From contig NZ_NKQJ01000003.1 of NCBI RefSeq assembly GCF_002312815.1, positions 124,001-188,000 of the forward strand: a stretch of DNA of 64,000 nt, written 5' to 3'. This document shows positions 56,776 through 64,000 of this stretch, one piece after another. Origin of the DNA: Agaribacterium haliotis (GTDB lineage: Bacteria > Pseudomonadota > Gammaproteobacteria > Pseudomonadales > Cellvibrionaceae). Position numbers and translations under genes: made by a program. The notes below the pieces were generated by a model, which saw nothing but the letters and a program-made list of their open reading frames with translations, searched no databases and had not been told where the DNA came from. The first letter of the stretch is position 1; each line of letters begins with the position of its first letter.

Positions 56776-57767
56776 TGGCCTGCCTGCGCCTGGCCTTAAC
56801 TCCCGGAGAGCCGGCCGGCATCGGCCCAGAGCTCGCCGTCATGGCTGCACAACAAGCTCGCCCCTACGAGCTTGTCGCCCTTGCCGACGCCGAGCTGCTG
56901 CAACAGCGCGCAGCGCAGTTAAAGCTCCCGCTGCGCCTGCGCCAAGTTGATTTTACCGAACAGGCCCGCCCCAGCGAAGCTGGAGAGCTTGTATATAGCC
57001 CTATACCCCTGGCGGCTCCGGTCGAAGCCGGCAAACTAGACAGCGCCAACGCCGACTATGTGCTGCAAAGCCTCAGCGAGGCCAATCGCCTGGCGCTTAG
57101 TGCTGAGGTGGCCGCCATTGTTACCGGCCCGGTGCAAAAAAGTGTTATCAACAACGCCGGCCACGCTTTCAGTGGCCACACTGAATTTTTTGCCGAGCAC
57201 AGCAATACCGCCAAAGTGGTGATGATGCTGGCCTGCCCCGGCCTGCGCGTTGCGCTGGCAACCACTCACTTGCCGCTAAAAGACGTTAGCGAAGCCTTAA
57301 GCCAAGAGCAGCTCGAACAGACCTGCCGCATACTCTACAGCGAATTGCAGAACAAATTTGCCCTGTCGAAACCCAAGGTTTTAGTTGCCGGGCTCAACCC
57401 TCACGCTGGGGAAGGCGGCCATCTCGGCAGCGAAGAGATCGACGTTATCGAACCTGTACTCAATAAACTTCGCGCTGAGGGCATGCAGCTAGAGGGGCCA
57501 CTGCCGGCGGATACCTTATTTACCCCGCGCTACCTCGAACAGGCCGACGCGGTGCTGGCGATGTACCACGACCAGGGGCTGCCAGTACTTAAATATCTCG
57601 GTTTTGGTCGCGCGGTCAACCTGACTTTGGGCCTGCCCTATATCCGCAGCTCCGTTGATCACGGCACCGCGCTCGATCTCGCCGGCACCGGCCGCGCCGA
57701 CCCGGGCAGCATTGAAGTGGCCTTAGACCAGGCCTGGCAGCTCGCCCAAAACTCCAGGAACGCCTAA
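56775..57767 (+). CDS. pdxA: 4-hydroxythreonine-4-phosphate dehydrogenase PdxA
   Basis: NAD-dependent enzyme of vitamin B6 synthesis. The 330-residue protein begins ACLRLALTPGEPAGIGPELAV after Met, and has GHTEFFAEHSN, the metal-binding TTHLPL, LNPHAGEGGHLGSEE, YHDQGLPVLKYLGFGRAVN and RSSVDHGTALDLAGTG, all typical of PdxA. The first base of its ATG is the last base of the surA stop. The next gene, rsmA, starts 2 bp after its stop. Confidence 0.97.
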   Translation: MACLRLALTPGEPAGIGPELAVMAAQQARPYELVALADAELLQQRAAQLKLPLRLRQVDFTEQARPSEAGELVYSPIPLAAPVEAGKLDSANADYVLQSLSEANRLALSAEVAAIVTGPVQKSVINNAGHAFSGHTEFFAEHSNTAKVVMMLACPGLRVALATTHLPLKDVSEALSQEQLEQTCRILYSELQNKFALSKPKVLVAGLNPHAGEGGHLGSEEIDVIEPVLNKLRAEGMQLEGPLPADTLFTPRYLEQADAVLAMYHDQGLPVLKYLGFGRAVNLTLGLPYIRSSVDHGTALDLAGTGRADPGSIEVALDQAWQLAQNSRNA

Positions 57768-57769
57768 GC

Positions 57770-58582
57770 ATGGCCAATAAAAACCCATTGCAACATCAGG
57801 CGCGCAAGCGCTTTGGACAAAACTTTCTTGTCGATCACGGCGTCATTCGACACATTGTGCGCGCCATCGGCCCCCAAACCCAAGACAACATTGTCGAAAT
57901 CGGGCCGGGGCAAGGCGCCATCACCGCGTCTTTACTTGAAGCCTGCCCCGAGCTAAATGTTGTCGAGCTCGACCGCGACCTGATTCCTATTCTGCGGGTG
58001 AAGTTTGACCGCTACCCGGGCTTCAAAATCAACGAGGCCGACGCGCTTAAATTCGATTTCAGCGCACTTGCCGATGGCAAAGCGCCGCTGCGTGTGGTCG
58101 GCAACCTGCCCTACAATATTTCAACCCCGCTGATTTTCCACCTGCTTGAGCAGCGCCAAAGTATCAAAGACATGCACTTTATGCTGCAAAAAGAAGTTGT
58201 CTTGCGCCTGGCGGCAAAACCCGGTGATAAAAACTTCGGCCGCCTTTCGGTGATGGCGCAGTACTGGTGTGATATCGAAGACCTGTTTGATGTACCACCC
58301 GAATGCTTCCGCCCCGCGCCCAAAGTAATGTCGGCGATAGTGCGACTTGTACCTCATAACGAACTGCCTCATGTTGCACACAGTCACGAAGACTTGGAAA
58401 CTGTCGTGAAACTCGCCTTCTCCCAGCGTCGCAAGACCTTGCGAAATGCCCTTAAGTCTTTGCTTGATACGCTGCCAGAGGCGCAACTGTGTGTCGATCT
58501 CGGCAAGCGCGCTGAAGCGCTCGATGTCGCCGATTTTGTCGCGCTAAGCAACCAGATAACCGCACTAAAACAATCCTTATGA
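57770..58582 (+). CDS. rsmA: 16S rRNA dimethyladenosine transferase RsmA (KsgA)
   Basis: Dimethylates two adenosines in the 3' hairpin of 16S rRNA and serves as a ribosome-assembly checkpoint. The 270 residues start MANKNPLQHQARKRFGQNFLVDHG; the SAM-binding VEIGPGQGAITASLLE and the catalytic VVGNLPYNISTPLIFHLL are clear. It overlaps apaG by 4 bp (ATGA). Confidence 0.98.
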   Translation: MANKNPLQHQARKRFGQNFLVDHGVIRHIVRAIGPQTQDNIVEIGPGQGAITASLLEACPELNVVELDRDLIPILRVKFDRYPGFKINEADALKFDFSALADGKAPLRVVGNLPYNISTPLIFHLLEQRQSIKDMHFMLQKEVVLRLAAKPGDKNFGRLSVMAQYWCDIEDLFDVPPECFRPAPKVMSAIVRLVPHNELPHVAHSHEDLETVVKLAFSQRRKTLRNALKSLLDTLPEAQLCVDLGKRAEALDVADFVALSNQITALKQSL

Positions 58583-58950
58583 GTCAGGCTATTACCGTCA
58601 ACGTCAAAACGCACTACCTCGAAGACGAGAGCAAACCGGCGGACAGCCGCTTTGTTTACGCGTACGAGATACACATCGAAAACCTAAGCGATGAGAGTGC
58701 CCAATTGATCAGCCGCCACTGGAAGATCACCGACTCCAATGAAGAAGTACAAGAAGTCGAAGGCCTCGGTGTTGTCGGCCAGCAGCCAACCTTAAAGCCG
58801 GGTGAAAGCTACCGCTATACCAGCGGCGTCGTGCTCGAAACCGAGAGCGGCATGATGGAGGGCAGCTATCTGATGCGCAACGAAAGCGGCGGTGAATTCG
58901 AGGCGGCCATTCCCGCTTTTGCGCTGGTTAGCCCCCAGGCTCTACACTAA
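58579..58950 (+). CDS. apaG: ApaG protein
   Basis: Small cytoplasmic protein with a fibronectin-III-like beta sandwich and no firmly assigned role. The 123 residues start MSQAITVNVKTHYLEDESKP and include the ApaG signature WKITDSNEEVQEVEGLGVVGQQPTLKPGESYRYTSG in pieces near residues 48-85. It is coupled to rsmA by a 4-bp overlap and is followed by apaH after about 156 bp. Confidence 0.96.
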   Translation: MSQAITVNVKTHYLEDESKPADSRFVYAYEIHIENLSDESAQLISRHWKITDSNEEVQEVEGLGVVGQQPTLKPGESYRYTSGVVLETESGMMEGSYLMRNESGGEFEAAIPAFALVSPQALH

Positions 58951-59106
58951 ATCTCAGCCAGAGCTAAACACCTACTCCGCCCGGGGTGCCTAGGTCAGCC
59001 CAGAGCCCTGCCCCAGCGCGACTACAGCGGCGCACTTTTTTTTCAAGCCGACAGGCTCTAAACTTGCGCCCTTTGTTTTCCCACCCGCAAGACACAGGAT
59101 ATTGGC

Positions 59107-59916
59107 ATCGCTACCTACGCTGTTGGAGACATTCAGGGCTGTCTTAGCCCCCTGCTCGACTTACTTGAGCAAATTCATTTCAGCAGTGAAGATGTACTGT
59201 GGTGTGTTGGCGATTTAGTTAACCGCGGCCCCGACAACATCGGCACCCTGCGCTTTTTGCATTCGCTCGGCCCGCGCTGCAAACTTGTACTCGGCAACCA
59301 CGACCTGCACATGCTGGCCTGCTGGTCGGGCCAGCGCACCATAGGCCGCAAAGATAATTTCGGTGACGTGCTCGGCGCCGACGACGCCGACATGCTCTGC
59401 CACTGGCTGTTGCAACAGCCGCTTATCCACTGTGATCGCAAACTCAATTACGCCATGGTGCACGCCGGCATTCCGCCTCAATGGAGCTTAAAAAAAGCCC
59501 TGAAGCGCGCCGCCGAAGTCGAGGCCGTGCTGCGCTCAGAGCAGCGTCAACAGCTGTTTGCAAGCATGTACGGCAACGAACCTGCAAGGTGGGATAAGAC
59601 TCTTGCCGGCATGGACAGGCTTCGCTTGATCACCAATTATTTCACCCGCATGCGCTTTTGCTCCGAGCAGGGTGAACTTGAACTCGAAAGTAAGTTTGGC
59701 CCCAATAAGGCACCCGAAGGTTTTGCGCCGTGGTTCAGCTTCGAGAATCACCAGGCCAGGGGCGAACGCCTGCTGTTTGGCCACTGGGCAGCCCTTGAGG
59801 GCCAAACTCAACACAGCGACTTTATCGGTCTCGACACCGGCTGCGTTTGGGGCAGTAAATTAACCATTTTGCGTCTCGACGACGGCGAACGTTTTTGTCT
59901 CGATTGCCATTTTTAG
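59107..59916 (+). CDS. apaH: Diadenosine tetraphosphatase ApaH, likely non-AUG start
   Basis: Hydrolyses Ap4A to two ADP. The frame encodes ATYAVGDIQGC at 59110, where the metallophosphatase motif belongs, followed by CVGDLVNRGP, LGNHDLHML and MVHAGIPPQW, and the C-terminal LDTGCVWG. No ATG, GTG or TTG lies in frame before this; an in-frame TAA is at 59059-59061. The best start is ATC at 59107, giving xATYAVGD, equal to MATY of other ApaH proteins, with AGGA (59096-59099) seven bases upstream. ATT at 59101 is possible but too close to that site. The product has 269 residues. A start at the internal TTG (59257) would delete the active site. Confidence 0.88.
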   Translation: MATYAVGDIQGCLSPLLDLLEQIHFSSEDVLWCVGDLVNRGPDNIGTLRFLHSLGPRCKLVLGNHDLHMLACWSGQRTIGRKDNFGDVLGADDADMLCHWLLQQPLIHCDRKLNYAMVHAGIPPQWSLKKALKRAAEVEAVLRSEQRQQLFASMYGNEPARWDKTLAGMDRLRLITNYFTRMRFCSEQGELELESKFGPNKAPEGFAPWFSFENHQARGERLLFGHWAALEGQTQHSDFIGLDTGCVWGSKLTILRLDDGERFCLDCHF

Positions 59917-60157
59917 CTAGCCTCACCTAAAGCAAGCCAGAATCCAGCCTACTCTTGTGGGGCTTTACTCAAGCATCCAAACAATTTTTAATTGCGTATA
60001 CTTACCAAAAGCACAGCACTTAGGAACTTTTAGTTAGGCTCAGGCTCAGATATTTAACCGAGGTTTTTTTCTGTGCCACTCGTCTCAGGGTCTATTCTTA
60101 GACTGAGGCTAGCGAACAAGCTCGCTGGGCCGATTCCCCAAAAGCGTACCGGAGGCT
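59917..60157. promoter_or_regulatory. Leader/promoter region of the yeaG operon
   Basis: About 240 bp with two small inverted repeats: TCAG-GTCTA/TAGACTGA around 60084-60107 and AGCGA/TCGCT at 60111-60126. CCGGAGG is a strong ribosome-binding site just before the ATG at 60158. I see no sigma-54 -24/-12 pair and no clear sigma-70 promoter. Confidence 0.4.
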
Positions 60158-62083
60158 TTGATGACAATATTCAGCCACTATCAACAGCGCTACACCGACA
60201 CTCAGCAGGAAGAAATAAGCCTGCAGGAATATTTGGATTTATGTAAAAAAGATCCAAGCGTTTATGCAAGTGCAGCTGAACGCATACTCACCGCCATCGG
60301 TGAGCCCGAGCTGATCGACACATCAAAAGATCCGCGCTTAAGTCGAATTTTTTCCAACAAAGTGATCAAGCGCTATAAAAGCTTTGAGCATTTTTATGGC
60401 ATGGAAGACGCCATCGAGCAAATTGTCAGCTTTTTTAAGCACGCGGCTCAGGGCCTTGAAGAAACCAAACAAATTCTCTATCTGCTCGGCCCCGTCGGTG
60501 GCGGCAAAAGCTCGCTGGCTGAAAAACTAAAAAGCCTAATTGAAAAAGAACCAATTTACTGCTTAAAAGACAGCCCCGTATTTGAGAGCCCGCTGGGCTT
60601 GTTTAACCCAGAAGAAGACGCTGCAATTCTTGAGGAAGACTACGGCATTGCGCCGCGCTACATCCGCAGCATTATGAGCCCGTGGGCAGTCAAACGCCTG
60701 CACGAATTCGGCGGCGACATAAGTAAATTTAAAGTTGTTAAAATCTGGCCTTCAGTGCTCGATCAAGTTGCCGTAAGTAAAACCGAACCCGGCGATGAAA
60801 ACAATCAAGACATTAGCTCTCTGGTCGGCAAGGTCGATATACGCAAGCTCGAAGAATTTCCGCAGCACGACCCAGATGCCTACAGCTTCTCGGGCGGCCT
60901 GAGCCGAGCCAATCAAGGGCTGATGGAATTTGTAGAGATGTTCAAGGCGCCAATTAAAGTCTTGCACCCTTTGCTAACTGCCACCCAAGAGGGTAACTAC
61001 AATGGCACCGAAGGTCTCGGCGCGATTCCATTTAACGGCATCGTTCTGGCGCACAGCAACGAGAGCGAATGGCAGAGTTTTAAAAACAACAAAAATAACG
61101 AGGCTTTCCTAGATCGTGTTTATATCGTCAAAGTCCCCTATTGCGTAAGGGTCAGCGAAGAGATTCATATCTACGAAAAGTTGCTGCAGAGCAGCTCGCT
61201 GAGTAAAGCTCCGTGTGCACCCGATACGCTGAGCATGCTCGCCCAGTTTATTGTACTGTCGCGGCTGAAAACACCGGAGAATTCGAGCGTATTTTCCAAA
61301 ATGCGCATCTACGACGGGCAAAACCTTAAAGACACAGACCCGAAAGCTAAATCCATTCAAGAATACCGCGACAACGCCGGTGTTGACGAAGGTATGGACG
61401 GCCTCAGCACCCGTTTTGCATTTAAAATACTGTCCAAAGTTTTTAACTTTGACCCGACAGAGATTGCCGCCAACCCCGTGCACCTGCTCTATGTGCTCGA
61501 ACAACAAATTGAGCAGGAGCAATACAGTGACGATGTGCGCGATCGCTACCTTGCTTTTCTCAAAGAGTACCTCGCGCCTCGTTATATAGAGTTTATCGGC
61601 AAAGAGATCCAAACCGCCTACCTCGAGAGCTATGCCGAGTACGGCCAAAATATTTTTGATCGTTACGTCACCTACGCAGATTTTTGGATTCAAGACCAGG
61701 AGTATCGCGACCCGGAGACCGGAGAAATTCTCGATCGCTCAGCGCTTAGCGAAGAACTGGAGAAAATCGAAAAGCCTGCGGGCATCAGCAACCCCAAAGA
61801 CTTTCGCAACGAAGTGGTCAATTTTGTGCTGCGTGCGCGCGCCAACAACAACGGCAAAAATCCCGCGTGGAACAGCTATGAAAAACTGCGCAGTGTGATC
61901 GAGAAAAAAATGTTCTCAAACACCGAAGACCTGTTACCGGTAATTAGCTTTAATGCCAAGAGCTCTGCCGATGACAAGAAAAAACACGAGGACTTTGTTC
62001 ATCGCATGACTGAGCGCGGCTACACCGATAAACAAGTGCGCCTGTTATCAGAGTGGTATCTGCGAGTTAGAAAGTCGCAGTAA
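60158..62083 (+). CDS. yeaG: PrkA-family serine protein kinase YeaG
   Basis: Serine kinase of nutrient and general stress responses. The 641-residue protein has an AAA+ domain with Walker A GPVGGGKSS (Lys117), a YSFSGGLSRANQGLMEFVEMFKAP block, and a C-terminal kinase-like PrkA domain (about residues 420-641). The arrangement and length match E. coli YeaG (644). yeaH and ycgB follow, the conserved stress operon, which suggests that the three act in one pathway. The ATG has a strong GGAGG site. Confidence 0.96.
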   Translation: MMTIFSHYQQRYTDTQQEEISLQEYLDLCKKDPSVYASAAERILTAIGEPELIDTSKDPRLSRIFSNKVIKRYKSFEHFYGMEDAIEQIVSFFKHAAQGLEETKQILYLLGPVGGGKSSLAEKLKSLIEKEPIYCLKDSPVFESPLGLFNPEEDAAILEEDYGIAPRYIRSIMSPWAVKRLHEFGGDISKFKVVKIWPSVLDQVAVSKTEPGDENNQDISSLVGKVDIRKLEEFPQHDPDAYSFSGGLSRANQGLMEFVEMFKAPIKVLHPLLTATQEGNYNGTEGLGAIPFNGIVLAHSNESEWQSFKNNKNNEAFLDRVYIVKVPYCVRVSEEIHIYEKLLQSSSLSKAPCAPDTLSMLAQFIVLSRLKTPENSSVFSKMRIYDGQNLKDTDPKAKSIQEYRDNAGVDEGMDGLSTRFAFKILSKVFNFDPTEIAANPVHLLYVLEQQIEQEQYSDDVRDRYLAFLKEYLAPRYIEFIGKEIQTAYLESYAEYGQNIFDRYVTYADFWIQDQEYRDPETGEILDRSALSEELEKIEKPAGISNPKDFRNEVVNFVLRARANNNGKNPAWNSYEKLRSVIEKKMFSNTEDLLPVISFNAKSSADDKKKHEDFVHRMTERGYTDKQVRLLSEWYLRVRKSQ

Positions 62084-62119
62084 TTGTAAAGTCCCAATAA
62101 TCGGCTCGGGGGCCTGCAC

Positions 62120-63382
62120 ATGAGTTACATCATCGACAGGCGGTTGAACTCTAAGAAAAAAAGTACCGTCAACCGCCAGCGTTTTTTGCGCCGCTACCGC
62201 GAACATATACGCAAAGCAGTCAGCGATGCCGTCGACAAACGCTCAATTACCGACATGGACAAGGGCGAAAAGATCTCCATCCCGAATAAGGATATCAGCG
62301 AGCCGGTATTCCATCACGGCCAGGGCGGCCGCAATACCCGCGTACTGCCCGGTAACGATCAATTTGTTGCCGGCGATCACATCCCCCGCCCCCAAGGTGG
62401 ACAAGGTCAAGGTGGCGCAGGTGACGGCGCCTCCGATTCCGGTGAGGGCATGGATGAATTTGTATTTAATATCAGCCAGGAAGAGTTCTTAAACTTTGTA
62501 TTTGAAGACCTGGAGCTTCCAAATCTCGTCAAGCGCCAGCTCGCCGGTATAGAAGAGTTTGAATATCGGCGCGCAGGTTTTAGCAATGAGGGCAACCCCG
62601 GGCAGATTAATGTCGTGCGCTCGCTGCGCTCGGCCAACGCCAGGCGCATCGCCCTGACCGGTAAAGCCCGGCGTCGCATCAAAGAAATAGAAAACGAACT
62701 CGAAGCACTTTCAGACAATGATATCGAAGTGCGCTCAGCGCTTGAGCAAGAGCTGAACAAACTAAAAATTCGTGTACAGAAAGTACCGTGGCTGGACAAC
62801 TACGACCTCAAATACAATTTGCAGGTAAAAAAACCACTGCCGACAAGTAAAGCCGTTATGTTTTGTTTGATGGATGTCAGCGGCTCCATGGATCAAGCCA
62901 CCAAAGATGTCGCCAAGCGTTTTTTCCTACTGTTGTTTCTCTTCCTGCAGCGCAACTACAAACATATAGAAGTAGTTTTTATCCGCCACCACACCAGCGC
63001 CAAAGAAGTCGACGAGCAAGAGTTTTTCTACAGCCGCGAAACAGGCGGCACCATTGTCAGCAGTGCACTAAAACTGATGCATGAAATTGTCAGCGAGCGC
63101 TACCCGGTTTCCGAGTGGAATATCTACGCAGCGCAAGCCTCTGACGGAGACAACTGGAATGACGATAGCAGCGTTTGCCAAAAAATACTCAGCGAGCAAC
63201 TTTTACCTCTGTGTCAGTATTTTTCTTACATTGAAATTACCCCGCGCGACCGGCAGGCTTTGTGGCACGCCTATGAAGAACTAAAACAGCAGTTCCCAGA
63301 GAGTTTTGCTATGAAGCACCTCGTTGACGCCGGCGACATTTACCCGGTATTTCGCGAACTATTTCACAAGCAGGCAGCATGA
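62120..63382 (+). CDS. yeaH: YeaH, DUF444 family VWA-domain protein
   Basis: Partner of YeaG, cytoplasmic, function unclear. The 420 residues start [22 protein letters not shown] and contain [19 protein letters not shown], a Gly/Gln-rich linker near residues 93-112, and a VWA domain with the metal site [12 protein letters not shown] near residue 252. The length agrees with the family. The TGA stop overlaps the ycgB ATG by 4 bp (ATGA), so translation is coupled. Confidence 0.95.
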   Translation: MSYIIDRRLNSKKKSTVNRQRFLRRYREHIRKAVSDAVDKRSITDMDKGEKISIPNKDISEPVFHHGQGGRNTRVLPGNDQFVAGDHIPRPQGGQGQGGAGDGASDSGEGMDEFVFNISQEEFLNFVFEDLELPNLVKRQLAGIEEFEYRRAGFSNEGNPGQINVVRSLRSANARRIALTGKARRRIKEIENELEALSDNDIEVRSALEQELNKLKIRVQKVPWLDNYDLKYNLQVKKPLPTSKAVMFCLMDVSGSMDQATKDVAKRFFLLLFLFLQRNYKHIEVVFIRHHTSAKEVDEQEFFYSRETGGTIVSSALKLMHEIVSERYPVSEWNIYAAQASDGDNWNDDSSVCQKILSEQLLPLCQYFSYIEITPRDRQALWHAYEELKQQFPESFAMKHLVDAGDIYPVFRELFHKQAA

Positions 63383-64000
63383 GCGATTCACTGATATCTA
63401 CCGGTTCGGAGTGGGACTTTGATCTAATTCAGCGCTACGATCACGAAATCGGCGCAATAGCGGAAGAGTTTGGCCTGGACACCTACGCCAATCAGATTGA
63501 GATCATCAGCTCCGAACAAATGATGGACTCCTACGCCTCGACCGGCATGCCGCTCGGTTACAACCACTGGAGCTACGGCAAACAATTCTTAAGTGTCGAA
63601 CAAAACTACAAGCGCGGCCAAATGGGCCTAGCCTATGAAATTGTCATCAACTCCGACCCGTGCATCGCCTATTTGATGGAGGAAAACACGCTGACGATGC
63701 AAGCCTTAGTGATTGCCCACGCCTGCTATGGACACAATAGTTTTTTTAAGGGCAATTATTTGTTTCGCAGCTGGACAGATGCAAGCTCCATTATCGACTA
63801 CCTGGTCTTTGCCAAAAACTACATCGCCGATTGTGAAGAACGCCACGGAGTAAATGCAGTTGAAAACCTTCTCGACTCCTGTCACGCGCTGATGAACTAC
63901 GGCGTCGATCGCTACAAACGCCCCTACCCACTATCAACAGCGGAAGAAGAAAATCAACAAAAAGAGCGTGAAGCGTATTTGCAAAAACAGGTGAACGACC
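63379..64000 (+). CDS. ycgB: SpoVR family protein YcgB, N-terminal part
   Basis: Conserved protein of unknown biochemical role, named after a Bacillus sporulation gene. About 207 residues are in the window; the gene runs past the right edge. It starts at the ATG at 63379, coupled to yeaH, with [20 protein letters not shown], then [24 protein letters not shown] and [31 protein letters not shown], the SpoVR signature with its histidines. yeaG-yeaH-ycgB is a common gene trio. Confidence 0.95.
   Translation, partial: MSDSLISTGSEWDFDLIQRYDHEIGAIAEEFGLDTYANQIEIISSEQMMDSYASTGMPLGYNHWSYGKQFLSVEQNYKRGQMGLAYEIVINSDPCIAYLMEENTLTMQALVIAHACYGHNSFFKGNYLFRSWTDASSIIDYLVFAKNYIADCEERHGVNAVENLLDSCHALMNYGVDRYKRPYPLSTAEEENQQKEREAYLQKQVND

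Noticed and set aside
59257-59916. ApaH starting at the internal TTG
   Set aside because: It would remove the GDIQGC and GDLVNRGP metal-binding motifs, which are encoded in frame upstream.
1-64000. CRISPR array, tRNA genes, insertion sequences or prophage
   Set aside because: No regularly spaced direct repeats, no tRNA-like folds with anticodon arms and no transposase, integrase or phage proteins seen on either strand.

Overview
The window reads as one stretch of chromosome from a free-living, probably marine gammaproteobacterium. It has the class A RNase P RNA, a Vfr-type Crp, diaminopimelate-type MurE, MurU/AmgK wall recycling and Coq7. Much of the gene order recalls Pseudomonas: lptD-surA-pdxA-rsmA-apaG-apaH, then yeaG-yeaH-ycgB, trpGDC next to crp, dusB-fis, and prmA beside a DUF3426 gene. 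The two DUF1631 genes and PrsK/PrsR point away from Pseudomonas itself and towards a Cellvibrio-like relative. That placement is inference, not a sequence match. I saw no phage, transposase, CRISPR array or tRNA gene.

Layout. 1-7544 (minus): the dcw cell-wall and division cluster, mraZ-rsmH-ftsL-ftsI-murE-murF-mraY-murD (murD cut by the window edge), with a promoter and MraZ boxes upstream. 7642-8580: a gene-free stretch, a tandem repeat and rnpB (minus). 8859-11527 (minus): erpA, a bactofilin, a membrane/coiled-coil protein and argC. 11695-15179 (plus): a CLC protein, hemJ and hemL. 15201-17861 (minus): DUF1631 followed by a PilZ protein. 18192-23421: a PfkB-type sugar/nucleoside kinase, DUF2333, a copper chaperone, a lipoprotein and dsbD. 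23591-30364 (plus): aroQ, accBC, prmA, DUF3426, dusB and fis. 30446-33517 (plus): purH and purD. 33523-34734: two palindromic elements and a small DUF3859/PACE cassette. 34785-38313: a Ycf46-like ATPase, coq7, an OsmC protein and crp. 38531-49480: trpCDG and trpE-rpe (minus), separated by a plus-strand DUF1631-prsK-prsR block. 49617-64000: DUF3530, murU-amgK, the lptD-to-apaH run, and yeaG-yeaH-ycgB (ycgB cut by the edge).

The most unusual structure is a family of four intergenic elements of about 110 bp (8718-8829, 26097-26206, 33523-33636, 33692-33799). Each has long self-complementary outer arms whose sequence differs at every site. Each arm pair encloses two small hairpins with xGGA loops; the stems covary between copies while the loop stays. 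Other points worth checking: apaH seems to lack any ATG/GTG/TTG start and probably begins at ATC; a 130-bp tandem duplication carries the 3' end of rnpB; FtsI has SSQ in place of SSN; the CLC protein has Val at the proton-glutamate position; and two DUF1631 paralogs each sit with a signalling partner.
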